Below, one piece after another: positions 1-11,515 of a stretch of DNA of 64,000 nt (its first letter is position 1; the number at the start of each line of letters is the position of its first letter). The DNA is from Combretum micranthum (Eukaryota; Streptophyta; Magnoliopsida; Myrtales; Combretaceae), in assembly GCA_024138025.1 (NCBI GenBank), contig JAMXBD010002743.1, positions 62,001 to 126,000 on the forward strand, written 5' to 3'. Both the position numbers and the translations under genes were made by a program. Under the pieces are notes generated by a model. That model saw nothing but the letters and a program-made list of their open reading frames with translations, had not been told where the DNA came from and searched no databases.

Positions 1-840
1 GTTTTGAGAGAATTTTGGATTGTGTTTGGGGAGATTTTGAGTTGGTTTTGTAGCCAACTTATGCCTATATATGTATACAATTGTTAGACTAAGATTTAGG
101 TACATGGAGGGTGTTTTTGGACTTTGTAAACTTTGTAACTTCAGCTAGAAAATTCGGTGGAAATGGGGATGTTTGGTGACGATTTTTTACTTTAATTTGA
201 CTGATTTGTGGTTGATTTTTGAGGGCATTAATTGTATTTGTTTGGTAGTTAATTAAGGTTGTTTATGTGTGTAAAATAGGGGCTCAAGTTATAAGAAAAT
301 CGGATCAAAATTCGTGTGAAAATAGAGGCTATATTCCAAGTTTTCTGCTGCAGTTTATTTGTTGATGTTTTCTAGCTGGTTTGTATGGTTTTATGGTCAG
401 ACTTCCCTTGTTTTTTCTAGCTAATAAATGGTGTTTGTAGTGTAGATTTTGGGGCTTTTAATTGGTGCTCATTTAGTAAAAAATTTCAACTCATCTAAGT
501 CTCTGAATTTCCTAAAATAGAGCTGCAGTTCCTTGTTTGAATTAGCTCCTGCTGTATCTTTCATGGTGGAAATTCAAGCTCCAAATACAGCTTTTTTGTG
601 ACTTGTTTTGGTTGGAATTTTCGTTATTTAATGTAGGATATATGTGGAGTTTTTGTATTAGTTTAGTGGTCATTTTCGTTTTGAAATTTGGTGTTCCAAT
701 TGGGTAAGTTTGACGTGAAGTCCATCAAGGAGCAACTGCAGCCGAAGAATTCCTCCCCTGCTGCACCGTAGAGTAGCTGCCCCTATTTGAGGTGCTCTGT
801 GTGCTGGAAGATGAGCTGAGCGTGGATAAGTGAGACTGAC
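1..840 (-). repeat. Fragment of family-F LTR at window edge
   Basis: Bases 1 to about 700 resemble the large LTR F found at 23,340-23,422 and 35,807-36,470. For example TTGGTAGTTAATTAAGG occurs at 242-258 and at 35,965-35,981, in the same surrounding text. Similarity fades between 700 and 840, so the right edge is approximate. Near base 60-85 this copy runs through the point where element B interrupts the other F copy, so it acts as a paralogous empty site. No coding capacity is visible. Confidence 0.6.
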
Positions 841-841
841 A

Positions 842-2039
842 AATGCATGGCCGTACTCAAATGAATTGATAGTGTCATCAATTTCATTTATTTTATCAGT
901 TCACTTAGAGATTAAGAAACAACAAGATTGAATAATATATGGGTGAAATTGTCCATGTCTTATATTCAATCTAGATATTGCGAGACAAGAGGATGATGGC
1001 ATAAGTTATAGAATAGGTAAAATTGGATTGGTGATCTTCATTTGATTTGGGTAAACATAATGTCTTACTAGAGGCCGCTTATGTTTTGTTTACTGAAAAC
1101 AGTTTTCAAGTTAACTGCCAATATCAAATGAACCTACAAGGTCACACACAAAAGAATAAGTAAAAAAGGAACATGGATTTAATTTTAAAATCTAGAGGGA
1201 ACAATAAATAAAATTATTATTATGAATAATAATTTAATTATTTTAAAAGAGTTATTATCATGTCCAACTTTGATAAGATTAGGGGCATTAATGTCAGGAG
1301 AAAATACTAACATATTATAAATAGGAGTGATAGGGTCTCTTTAGGGTTATGACTTTTCGTTGTCACATTAGACAATAGAGAAAATATGTAACCCTAACAG
1401 AGAGAAAAACATAAGAGAAAAAAAAAAAAACTCGATTCTTTCTGAGCAATCTAGAAGCATTCTAGATTGTGCTAGCACAGAAAGGTGATTCCTTTTTTAT
1501 GTGTGCTTGTTTGTGTGGACTATGTAAAGGGTACAACGAAATCATGGTGCCTTGTAGATCTAGATTACAAGTGATTGAATTTAAATCTCTGGATACAAAA
1601 TTGCAAGGTATTTTTCGGATTCATTCCTATTGGTACCTAATTTAATCAAAACACATGGATTATGTTTTAGGGTTTTGAATTTTCCGCTATAGAATTTTAT
1701 TTTAAATTCCCACGAAACCCTACACTAGGTATATGGAACTAGATACACTTATGTTGTATGTCTGACAATTGAAAATTATTACATCTAACTATTTTAATTT
1801 TGGTGTTATTTTAACTTTAGTCATAATTTTTACAATTGAAATTCAATCTAATTATTTGGATAATAGGATGTAAGTTAGTACTAGTACTTATGATCTTTAT
1901 GGGATGATGCTTGATTAGTGTCACTATAACTTTATTTGATTGGTGCACTTGTTTGCATTAATATTTGTATTGATGGTTCAATTTTTCTACATCATATATT
2001 TTAATCTTTGGATTGGATTGTTCTCCATCATCCATTGAA
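842..2039. other. Unassigned AT-rich stretch, possibly LTR or leader DNA
   Basis: No protein domain is recognisable on either strand. A TATA-like ATTATAAATAG lies near 1,314, followed by a purine-rich leader and an A-run near 1,420-1,431. A small perfect hairpin with nine-base arms (CAATCTAGA / TCTAGATTG) sits at 1,447-1,469. This layout resembles the U3/R part of a plus-strand LTR, but I found no partner copy or primer-binding site in the window. Confidence 0.25.
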
Positions 2040-2645
2040 GAGAGAAAACTTTATAAATAGGAATTACCTACCCATTTGTAACCAAGTTAAAAACTAAGAA
2101 CTATATAAAGATTTCTCCAAATTTAGACATTTTCTATGCTATGTTGAGAACATAAGGACTAGATATAGCACATTCATGTCTAAAAAGTTTGAGAAAGTAA
2201 AAATAAAGAAAACGTACATATAGATTTTAACATTGAAAATCATTAAACAAATCAAGGTAAAATCCAAGGGTAAAGTAGAAAAACTTCACAATGAGAGATA
2301 ATTAGGAATCACAACCATTATATATCCTAAGGAAAAATAATTAAAACTCTCTCTAGAATACTAAGAAAAAAATACATAAAATCTCTAACTTCTCTCTTTT
2401 ATAATAGGAGAAAGCTCAATACTCTCTATAACTTATCTTTCTAACCTACTAATGAAATAAGATGTTTTTAGGATGATTTTGAATGGAATATCTAAATCCT
2501 ATTTATAAAGGTTGTCTTTAGTGTGAACATGATGAAAAATCATGTCTAGTAAAAGCATGTTAATCTACTTTTACTACCTTGGTAAAAGTCTTCCTTTACA
2601 TTGTTTTTGTCAAAGAGCATTAAAATTGGTCCAAATATGTTAGCA
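2040..2645 (-). repeat. Probable 3' LTR of decayed Copia element
   Basis: Immediately past the RNase H remnant, on the minus strand, comes a purine-rich AAATGGGAGAT, a typical Copia polypurine tract, and then TGCTAACATATTTGG, which would open an LTR. Sequence around 2,592-2,645 resembles 8,480-8,508 joined to 12,033-12,083, so the other LTR of this element, or another copy of it, may be what solo LTR C interrupts. The left boundary is a guess. Confidence 0.4.
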
Positions 2646-2714
2646 ATCTCCCATTTGAAGAATTGATTGAGGATCAGACTTATCTTAACACCATTCTTTA
2701 TACCTCATCTTCCT

Positions 2715-3179
2715 ATATTGTTTATGATTCCATTAGGCCACAAAAGGATCGACACTAAACAAATTTGTCATTATTGATTGCATGTTTGCTATATTGTATT
2801 TGACAAGGATCTTTTATATATCTATAGTTCCTCTTTCACTTTCTCACTAGCACAGTGGTATTGCACTCAAATATGTTCCATTTTTTAATGAAAGGTTAGA
2901 TTCCTAGCGAGATGCAAGGAACTCTAGCTATTATAAAACAAATAAATTTTATTTTATTTTATGTTGGATTGCCTCTAACACCATTTTCAACCATATTTGT
3001 TTTTTACAAACTTGTCTAGTTGCTATATATTTTGCTTCTATTTTTATGTAGCTATAGCTAATTGTAGTTTTTAAGACTTAACTTAGATATTTGTCAACAA
3101 GTGGAAACATATATGTTGTGGTGGATTTGCTTTTATCAAGATCACTTGCATAATCGGAATCAATACATTTTTTGATAAT
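2715..3179 (-). pseudogene. Copia RNase H remnant
   Basis: Minus-strand translation gives a decayed Ty1/Copia RNase H domain, which degrades the RNA strand of the RNA/DNA hybrid during reverse transcription. Recognisable are the DSDYASDLDKSKSTTTY block (family form SDxDYAGDxDxRKSTxGY) near 3,110-3,168, then an IEAKYIATRQVCKKQIWL block matching the family EAEYIA..ACKEAIWL, and then a weak C-terminal tail. Several stops and frame changes interrupt it, so it cannot be functional. Its upstream neighbour in the element is the RT end at 4,554-4,668. The two were separated by insertion of solo LTR H exactly at the RT/RNase H junction. Confidence 0.75.
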
Positions 3180-3184
3180 AAAGT

Positions 3185-4553
3185 TGATAAGTGTTAAAAA
3201 GACCATTAATTATAGTGCTTATTAGATATAACTTTGTATAGATTTTATGTGAAATTATTAAGAAAAAGGATACTTAATTGCTTTATATTTGATTTCAGGG
3301 TTTAGACAAGACATTTCAAAGATTTAAGGATTATTTGAGCGAAAAAAAAGGAGGAAATTTGACAAAGGATGCAAAAGGTTGATTTTTGCTAGAACACAAC
3401 CTTAAACATGAGCATGTAGATGCTAGTGTAGAGCTATAAAAAGTGACCAGCAACTTCTTCAAATTGTACACAAGCTGTTGCCCAAGGAGTGTATGAAGTC
3501 ATGTTGAAGGAAACAACTTGATCCGAAAAGAAAATGTGGGAATTACAGAGTACACGGGCACAAGCACACCCGTACTAAATGATGTATAGGGTTAAAGTCG
3601 GTTCAAAACATATAAATAGTTGCTCCAACTTTTCAGTTATGATCCATACACGTTTTCTAAACCCTAGGAGAGAAACAGTACGAACTTCAGAGGCAAGATT
3701 GTTAGGAATTCATTAGAGATTACAAGACACAATAAAAAAAGGGTTTTATGATTTATTGTTTATCATGTTCATAGATTACTCCTTTAGATCTATTGCTTTT
3801 ATTGTGAAATCTATGGAGGAATCAATCTTTATGCCCTAGTCTTGTGAAACCCTAAACCCATGTGATTTGAATTGTTTTCTAATTAATCAAAGTTTATGTC
3901 TTTTCGTTTATTCATATGTTTAATAGTCTTGTGATTGATTGAAGTACAAGATTGATTACATGTATGATTCTCTTTAGGTAGAAAGAGGTTTCATCTAATA
4001 GGATAGATCTACCATGAACAGAGAGATTACTTGTTTTGCCTAGAGGTAGGAAGACTTTAATTCGCTGCATAAAGATATAATCTTCATTATAGAATCTTAT
4101 TCTTTAATTCAATCTTTTATGGCATTAATGAGGAACATGTCTCCATTATCTCATGACAGATTAGGAATTAATTAACTCGAGGAAGTGATTGATTTAATTA
4201 TGTGATTTTGCAGTATAAAGCATAAACAATTCATTGATCAATTTTTTGTTCTAAAAAATTAGGGTTTAGGGCAGATCAATATTAAGGGTATGTCTTGTGA
4301 TTGATATAATATTGTTAAAGCAATACAATTGATTCTAGGGTTGATAATTTAGATAATTAATAGTAAAAGATTAGATATTTCTGCAAATGATTGGATTAAA
4401 TAGTAGAAAAAGGGTGATTCTAGTACTTGTTTAATAGATCCCTGAGGACAATATCTATTTAATCCTATGCTACTATAGATAGGTACACTGCTTAATTTGA
4501 TCATATGAATTAATTTGGATTTATAAATTTTAGGCTTTGATATGATTACATCA
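3185..4553. mobile_element. Solo LTR H inside Copia pol
   Basis: A 1,369-bp unit begins TGATAAGTG and ends ATTACATCA, and is flanked by a perfect 5-bp duplication AAAGT at 3,180-3,184 and 4,554-4,558. No internal region or second LTR is present, so this is a solo LTR left by recombination between two LTRs. Text such as GATCCCTGAGGACAAT near 4,436 resembles sequence near the 3' end of some plant Tat/Athila-like LTRs, which would suggest plus orientation; that lineage call is weak. Removing the unit and one TSD restores a continuous RT to RNase H junction in the host Copia remnant. Confidence 0.85.
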
Positions 4554-4668
4554 AAAGTCTTATCCTCCATAACATATTGTAACCTTGAGATCCCCTTTAT
4601 ATATCTTAGATCCTCTTCATAACATTCCAATGCCTTGGTTTGGATGAAATCCAAAAGTACAGGAGAAA
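4554..4668 (-). pseudogene. Copia reverse transcriptase C-terminal fragment
   Basis: On the minus strand this short stretch matches the end of the Ty1/Copia reverse transcriptase domain: the motif ECYEEDLRYIKGISRLQY corresponds to the family pattern HWxAxKRILRYLKGTxxYGL. Only about 38 residues remain. It is the upstream half of the element whose RNase H lies at 2,715-3,179, split by solo LTR H. Nothing of the catalytic YVDD region is present. The sequence between 4,669 and the Copia LTR at 4,699 is not recognisable. Confidence 0.65.
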
Positions 4669-4698
4669 AATTTAACTAAAGATGATTAGAGAAATTTT

Positions 4699-4988
4699 TG
4701 TCAAAGAAAATAGATATAGAGAAGATGTGTTTTTTGTGTTGAACACGCACTTTGTCTTACCACATTTCTATATAAGTATCAACTATTCTTTTAGAAGCTA
4801 TAACTAACACCTTCTAGAAGGAGCAACTAATAAATGAAAAAATCTTAACTAAAAAAATTCTAGAAAAGTCTCACTCCAACATAAGTTTTATAGTCGAAGA
4901 ATTTTAAGGATAAATTTATGATACTCTTCATATTAATTAACACTAGATTCTTCAAGAATAAGAGGGTAGGTAATGAAACTTCTCAACA
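4699..4988 (-). repeat. Copia 3' LTR
   Basis: 290 bp. It begins TGTCAAAG and ends CTCAACA on the plus strand, so in element sense it opens TGTTGAGAAG. It is clearly similar to 7,952-8,231 along its length, with many substitutions, so the element is old. The adjacent plus-strand CTCCACCTC (4,989-4,997) gives GAGGTGGAG in element sense, the expected polypurine tract. Confidence 0.8.
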
Positions 4989-5029
4989 CTCCACCTCACT
5001 AACTAGTCTCACTACCTACTCTATTTCAT

Positions 5030-5165
5030 GATTGATTTTGTAGTCATAACAAGTTGCTGTTTAAATTCATCGACCTTCTTTCCACTAAGTGCTTTGATTT
5101 GTTCTTCCATTGAATCTCTGTACCTCTTGAATTGAGCTTCTTCTTCATAAGTGCTCGGCTCCTTT
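5030..5165 (-). pseudogene. Copia RT N-terminal stub
   Basis: The minus strand encodes EPSTYEEEAQFKRYRDSMEE and then QIKAL, matching the start of Copia reverse transcriptase (family EPxxYEEAxxxxEWxxAMxEEIxAL), followed by about 25 unrelated residues and a stop. The catalytic palm and YVDD motif are absent. The unrelated tail probably marks the join left by the deletion that removed the rest of RT and all of RNase H. Confidence 0.7.
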
Positions 5166-5539
5166 ACACCATTGTCCACTACGAGTGCTACATTTGCATA
5201 TTTAGGATTCTACTTTAGAATTATTTTAGATCTTTGTAATTGTAATTATGGAGCTTCCTTCTTTAATTCTTCTATGTCACTTTGTATTTCTTCTTCTTGA
5301 GACTTGGTGTGTGTTCCTACCTATCAATGACTTTTCTCTTTATTCGGTGATTTCTCTCTAGCTAAGTCAAACCCTAGCTCAACCTATATTGCTATTTCTT
5401 GTATAGGTTGTTCTTTGTCCTCTTTTGGTTGTGCATCTATTTACTTTTGCACTTGTTCCTCAATTCCTCTTGAATTTGATAAAAATGCTACTTATAGGGA
5501 CTACCATGATGATGCTTAATAAAAATCACTTCCCTTGAA

Positions 5540-6800
5540 GTATACCACCTTGCTATCATTGGATCACAACATTTCCACTCTTTCCTTTAATTGTCACTAC
5601 CCATAAAGATGCACTTTATTGCTTTCTTATCAATTTTTTTTTTAAATTATTAGAACGAAAAATAACATATATAGCCAAAAACTTAAAAATGACTTTATAG
5701 TGGGTTTTATGTTCTACAACTTCTCAAAGAGTGAAATTAATGCAAGTGGTGCTTGTGGTAGTCGATTGTTGATGTGCACGACAATCTTCTTACACTTTGC
5801 TCAAAATTAGGGTAGAACATTCTTTCCATGTAGCATACTTCTACATATTCATCATGATACGTATTTTTCTTTTTACCTACTCCATTTTTCCTTAGAGTAT
5901 TAAGATAGGTCAACCAACATCATATCTTGTACTCTTGAAAATACCTTGAGAACTTATGTGAGCTGTAATAAGCTCTGTTATCGATGTGAAGGTAGTGAAT
6001 CTCTAATCTAGCTCTTTTTCAAAATTCTTTTTGAATTCTTTAAATTCACTTGAGACTTCTTATTTCTCTTTCGTAAAATGCACCTATACATACTTTGAGA
6101 AGTCATCAATAAAGTTATTATGTATTGATAACCCCTAATCAATGGTTGCTTTATATGACTAAATAATACATCAAAGTGCACCAACTCGAGGGGTTCCTTG
6201 TCTAGTACTCAAAGTCTTCATATGGCAGTTGATGGACTTCCCCATACTAGCAGCTAACATATACTACATATTTTTTTATCAAGATGAGGAAGCCCTTTCA
6301 ACATAGACTTGCATATCGCGTTTCCTAGATGTGCATGCCACAAGTCAATTGTCTCGTTTCTTCTAGTCTTATCTACATAAGTTGTTTATGTAGACATCAT
6401 ATATATAGATTGTAACTTTCATCCCTCCGTTAGTAGTGTGCTTGTTGGATTCAAACTTCAATAAACTTTCATGTCTCATGGTCCAAATACTACATAGTTA
6501 CCTGAGGATGCTAATTGTGACATTAATACCAAGTTCTTCTTCATTTCAGGTAGATAAAATACGTTCTTTAGCTACATTTGTTTTGAAGTGTATTAAGGTA
6601 CTGCTATAGCCTTTCCAATATGAATGATAGGTAAATTAGAGTTGTTTGCGGTGACAACAACTCAATCCCTTTTGTATTCTAACATGTTCAATATTTCTTT
6701 TTTATCTCTCATTATATGATTAGAGTACTCAAAATCTACTAACTAATCATTGCTATAGTTAATAGATTGGTTGCTTACCATAATGAGTCCTTGTTCTTCA
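5540..6800 (-). pseudogene. Copia protease and integrase remnant
   Basis: Read on the minus strand, the protease region (about 6,700-6,790) shows WLVDFEYSNHM where active copies have WLxDSGASxHM, so the catalytic D-S/T-G triplet is damaged. The pre-integrase motif DLWHAHLGNAICKSM (family LWHxRLGH) is near 6,315-6,360. Integrase core pieces follow: FIDDFSKYV then a stop in place of Trp, VHF (about 6,080-6,118), HIDNRAYYSSHKF (second catalytic Asp region), a TPxxNGVxxxKN-like block near 5,885, and the C-terminal KCIFMG...SREVIF near 5,540-5,620. Several stops and frame changes are present. Integrase would insert cDNA into the chromosome; this copy is dead. Confidence 0.75.
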
Positions 6801-6899
6801 TTTGGTTCTGCTTCAAAGAGTGTTAATAGACCATATTTACTTAAGTTTGGCTTTATAATGGCACATGAGGCTTAGAAGTCTCATTCTTCTTCACTTTTA

Positions 6900-7840
6900 A
6901 CTTAGGAGTATGAGGATGTCACGACATTTTCTCCTAGTTTCTTGTATGGGAAATCTTGAACATAGTGACCTCTTGTTCCATAAATACAACATTGGTTATT
7001 TTTGCATCTATGTACTTTATCCTTTGATTAATCATGGTTGTGGTGAGCTCCTCTTTGTTCCCAAGTTTGTCCTAATTGCCTTTTATGCCATCCTTTTTGT
7101 TTGGATTTTCCTCCAATTCTCAATCTCCCAACCTTTAGATCTTTAATCTTTTTACTCGAAAGATCTTTCTCTTCTTCCTTGATTTAGACTTTTGACATTT
7201 ATTTATCTAAAGCCTCCTGATTAACCAAGATATTTTTTTAATTCATTCAAGTTTGGCTCTTTCATCCATCCATGGGTTATTGTTACGCAATCCATGGATC
7301 ATAATTCTTCTCATCCTTTTCTCAGTGATATTATTTTTAGTAATTAGTTCTGAAATTTGTTTACACAGAATTTTAGCATTAATAAAATATTCACTAGCCA
7401 TCATATCTACCTATGAGATTGATAATAATTTGTTCTCAAGTTGTTGAAGCTATGCATCATTTGTTAGAGCAAATAATGCATCTATAGTGTCTCATACCTC
7501 CTTTGCAGTCGTCATATCCTTGACGAGCTGAAACAAGTCATCATCCACCGATATCAATAATGCATATATTGTTTTAGTAGCCTTGACCTTTCATGTTTTA
7601 AGGTCATCTTGTTCCATTGGGGGCTATGTTTCACTACCTCCACCAATCTCCTATAAATCTTGGCTAAGCAAGCAGAATTGTATACATGTACTCCAAGTGC
7701 TATGATTATTATTGTTAAGTTTTTCAAGAGTGCTTACTAAGTTGACATGTCTTCTATAGTTACTTGATATTTCCTAACAATTGATCAAGTAATCTTAGTC
7801 TTAGACCAATTAACTTCACAATCTCAGACTACACAATAGT
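6900..7840 (-). pseudogene. Copia gag remnant
   Basis: The minus strand carries a decayed Copia gag (UBN2-type nucleocapsid precursor). Recognisable are KTIYALLISVDDDLFQLV and then a KEVWDTIDALF block near 7,470-7,570, LxNKLLSI and MHGLRNNNP-like text near 7,270-7,440, and a poor zinc knuckle (CKNNQCCIYGTRGHYVQDF) near 6,945-7,000 in which the last Cys is lost. Family members package the RNA and form the particle. Stops are frequent and no start codon can be assigned with confidence. Confidence 0.65.
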
Positions 7841-7937
7841 GGCACCTCGTTGTATCACAATTCCATATTACAAACTCTTAAAGAACGTGGAATTTGATCC
7901 CTCATTGCCTATTCTATATAGGCCCTTTAATTATCTT

Positions 7938-7949
7938 GCTCTAGTACCA
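7938..7949 (-). other. Primer-binding site of Copia element
   Basis: Minus-strand TGGTACTAGAGC lies two bases from the 5' LTR. It differs at two places from TGGTATCAGAGC, the complement of the initiator-Met tRNA 3' end, which is the usual plant LTR-retrotransposon primer. Confidence 0.7.
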
Positions 7950-7951
7950 CT

Positions 7952-8231
7952 TGTCAAAGAAAAGAGATATAAAGAAGAATCAGATGAGTTTTCTATCTTG
8001 AACACACACTTTGCACATATGAGATCCTATTTATAGGAACCACTAACATTTTCTAGAAGAAGTTACAATTAACACATGAAAAAATCTTAACAGAAAATTT
8101 CTAGAAAATTTTCTCAATCTCACACACGTTTTATCGTTTAAGACTTTTCTTGATAAATCTATACTACTCTTTATATTGATTAACACTAGATTCTTCTAAA
8201 ATAAGAGAGTAGGTAGTAAAACTTCTTTACA
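7952..8231 (-). repeat. Copia 5' LTR
   Basis: 280-bp partner of 4,699-4,988. It begins TGTCAAAG and ends CTTTACA on the plus strand. Shared blocks include the AACACTAGATTCTTC region near the right end and the TTTCTAGAA region in the middle. Confidence 0.8.
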
Positions 8232-8508
8232 GTTCCTTCCAATGGAATTAACTTGGGAACCAAGCAGACTAGCAACAGAGAATTTAAGTATTTTCAAGCT
8301 GGATGCCATGTATGATAAGTATTTGTTTGATAATATTTTTTGATGAAAACTTATATACCCACTATACTGAATATATTGAATACTATAGTGTACTTAAAAT
8401 CTTTAGTTTGAAACTTATATTTTCTAACTTTTATATCTGTTACAATAGACTATAATCTATAGGGTTTCACAATTTGTTTGATGAAAATGCCTTTCTGTCC
8501 ATTGTTTT
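8232..8508. other. Spacer between Copia element and LTR C; no gene seen
   Basis: AT-rich with no recognisable coding. The right end (about 8,480-8,508) is similar to 2,570-2,600 and may be part of an older Copia LTR into which C inserted. Confidence 0.35.
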
Positions 8509-8973
8509 TGTAAAGACCCGACATGCTCAATTCTCAAATTAAGCACACCAAGTCTCTAATCACGTATAACTCTTACGAATTATACGTAAGGTTGTCTTAA
8601 AAGAAGGTGTTTATGTTGAACATTGCTAAACCAATTTTAGAATTTATGAAATCGTTTAGTTAGATTTCTAAATAACTGGATTCAGTAGCGGAAAATCAAA
8701 TTTTATAAAACAACTTATAAACTTCTACTCCCTATAGAACAAACCAGCTTTCTAAGAAGTTAACTTTATAAAAACACTTTATGATCTACTCTTAGGAGTA
8801 GATAATAATTTACAATCAATTGGGCATTAACAAGCTCTTAAAAGAAAATACAATTTATAAATAAATAATCCAATCTTCATAAAACAAAGCAAAGAAGAAA
8901 CAAAATACAAATATATCTCGGTCCTATTACATTTCACTCATCTCCCAAATCTTCAAAATCGCCCAAAACCCGG

Positions 8974-9145
8974 GACAAACATCATCACATCAATCATCAT
9001 CACCATCACCATCCTCATCAACATCAACATCAACAACAATAATAAGAACAACAACATCAACAACCTCCACATCATAATCAAGTCATCATCTCATCATCAT
9101 CATCAACAACAACAATACCTGTAAAAAGAATAACAACAACAATAA
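8974..9145. repeat. Imperfect CAT/CAA/AAT trinucleotide tract in LTR C
   Basis: A run of imperfect CAT, CAA and AAT triplets. The second C copy has the same type of tract at 39,290-39,420, so it belongs to the family rather than being a recent expansion. Confidence 0.85.
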
Positions 9146-9307
9146 TGAGCCGAAGCCCAGTACACAGCAACACAATCACACACGGAGTGACACACAAGCT
9201 TAACTAAATGCAATGTACAATCAACAAGTTATTATCTTTTCTTTAAAATAAACAAATCAACAATGGAGCACTTACACTCCGAAACAAGCCAATGGGAATC
9301 TGAGGGT

Positions 9308-9363
9308 CCTGAGTAACAGCAGCTGCTCAGGGGGTTGATATAGATAGACTGGATATCTATATC
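9308..9363 (-). other. Two-hairpin module, family C version
   Basis: Hairpin 1 pairs CCTGAG (9,308-9,313) with CTCAGG (9,326-9,331). Hairpin 2 pairs GATATAGA (9,337-9,344) with TCTATATC (9,356-9,363). The same layout occurs in LTR E with different but still complementary bases in hairpin 2, which supports a selected nucleic-acid structure. Confidence 0.55.
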
Positions 9364-10884
9364 TCCTATATCTAACCGATAAATAATATTAATAGCATCA
9401 TCTAGGGTTCAAACTCCTTTATACACTGCACTTATCCCGGTCTATAATATCAATTAGTTCAATGGTCTCATAACCGTGAACTAAAACATATTATTTCCTC
9501 CCGAGCCTAAGTAAAGAATATACCGATACAGTTAACCCTATTAGCTACCCACTTAGCCAATAAAAGAAACCACCATTGCATCATGGATTTGAGTCATTGC
9601 ATCATGACAAAGGATTGGGCTAAGTACCTAAACTACCGTGCCATTGCATCATGAAAAGGTTGTCGCTCCCCGGTTCCGGATTCAACGACGTAAAACACAA
9701 CCAACACTCATCAATTATTAAGCCATCTTTAAGTTCTTAATCCATTTAGGATGCCTATCCTATCAATCATCACGCAAGTTACTGCGTACCTTATATATTA
9801 AATCCAAACAGAGCCTTAGAAGGTTGAGTAGAAGCTATCTCAGAAGATATATCTCATATCTAGCACTGGTTCAAGAAACAACTCTTATAAGAACCTAAAC
9901 CAACATCCACTTCAACAAACTCATACAAGAACTTATATCAATTATTCACTAATCTCTAACTCATTTTATTAAATCCTATTTGATCAGACACTAATGTGGA
10001 ACCCCACTATGGCTGCGAATATCGCCCCGCCAAAATATGGACAGTTCTCCTTTGTCTGTCAAAGAATTTCTTTTCTCTTTATTTATAGTGTTTTATTACA
10101 AAAGCATTAACAAAGAATTCATAAACCAAAAACATTCATTTTCCAAGTAAACACACATTTGAAACAACATATTCCCCATATTATTCAAAGATCATCCTAA
10201 TTCATTCATCTAAGCTAATTAATACCTATTAACCCATTTTAGCTTAACATTAGCCAAATTGATTAAAATTAGTCATTTACTAAGCCAAGGTGATCAAACT
10301 ATATCAATCTAATTCATTTTAGCTTGGTAAAGTTCATTAAGCCAAGTTAGACTTAGATTAATTACTAATTCATTATATATCCAAGATCTAGTCACTTAAT
10401 CCCAAGTTAGCTTAAACCTATCCAAATTCATCAAAGTTAAACAATCTAATCCATTTTAGTTCATTCAAGTTCATTTAGTCAAGTTGAACCTAGGTTTGTT
10501 AACTAAGTTCATTTTATAACTAACTTCTAAATTTAATCTAATTATTTGTTAAATCTATAAATCTACTTAACCCATGTTTAATTACATGAATTAATTCACT
10601 CAACACATAAATATCACTTATCTATCTCATTTTAGCTCAAAAAGATCCATTTCCTAAGCAAAAACATATTTAACAAACAAAAACAAGTTTTTAACTTTGT
10701 TTTGGAAAGTGTTGCAGCTGGAAAGAATCAAAATTTAAGCATCGATATTTTTCGAATTTGTATAAACTCAAAACATAACAATTGTAGATCTCTTTTTAAG
10801 CTTTCCAACGCAACTTAAATCACCTCAATCGGAGGTCAGATGAAAAAGTTATGGCTAAAATACAAATGGCTGCGAAATAAGGGA

Positions 10885-11025
10885 ATGCTGCACGACCGAG
10901 TGCATGGCCGTGCTCGAGGCCGTGCAGAGCATGAAAAAGTGACCCGAGACAAAGTTTTAAGGATTTTAAGGCCTGCATGGGCATGTGCACGGCCGTGCAT
11001 AAGGTTGTGCACACTGGAACGAGAA
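10885..11025. repeat. GC-rich palindromic block in LTR C
   Basis: Inside AT-rich DNA, motifs of the form GGCCGTGCTCGAGGCCGTGC and CACGGCCGTG repeat. Copy 2 keeps a related block at 59,575-59,760. The phased reading frames here on both strands are a by-product of base composition. Confidence 0.6.
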
Positions 11026-11468
11026 AATTATGAAATCCTTTGTTCTTGAAATGCATTTTATACTTTTCAAAGTTCATTAAACTCATTCCAAAGTTTCCCA
11101 AAGCTTGTTATATGATCAATATAACATTCAAACAACATAAACTTCACACTCACCACATCAAACATCTCAAACTTCATCAACCTCCATAACCACTATTCAT
11201 CATCTTCTTCCTCAAACTCAACTCATGTCAAACTTCAACTCAACAATTACAAAAATAAACAGCACTTTCAACCCATTTCAACATCAATTCATCAATTAAA
11301 TAAATAAAACAACAAAGATAACAAGGAAATAACAACTTATCTTTTTAGAACACTTGTACACTTGAGCTTTCTTTACATTTCTAACTTGTTTTCCTTCATC
11401 TAGCTTCTCTCCTAGCTTTGATTATTCTTCTAGATGGCTTTAATCTTGAGATTTGTCGAAGAAATTGG

Positions 11469-11515
11469 AAGAAAAGAAGCGAAAAGAAGAAGAAGAAGAA
11501 GAAGAAAAAGAGGGA
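11469..11515. repeat. Purine (GAA) tract in LTR C
   Basis: A GAA-rich run on the plus strand, a CT-rich leader in element sense. Comparable tracts lie at the same relative place in C copy 2 (63,945-63,990) and in LTR E (48,776-48,810). Confidence 0.7.

Larger units (their letters stand above)
4699..8231 (-). mobile_element. Decayed Ty1/Copia element, RT and RNase H mostly deleted
   Basis: Two direct repeats of 290 and 280 bp (4,699-4,988 and 7,952-8,231), each reading TGTCAAAG at the left end, bracket a 2.96-kb interior. Minus-strand order is 5' LTR, primer-binding site, gag, protease, integrase, the first residues of RT, polypurine tract, 3' LTR. That gene order (integrase before RT) defines Copia. 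About 1.5 to 2 kb of RT plus RNase H is missing although the tract and LTR next to it survive, so an internal deletion removed them. The flanks (ATTTT left, GTTCC right) do not match, so no TSD survives. Confidence 0.85.

Noticed and set aside
10820..11101. Overlapping frames on both strands around 10.9 kb
   Set aside because: They lie in a GC-rich palindromic block of LTR C; repeated GGCCGTGC units lengthen frames by chance and copy 2 does not keep them.
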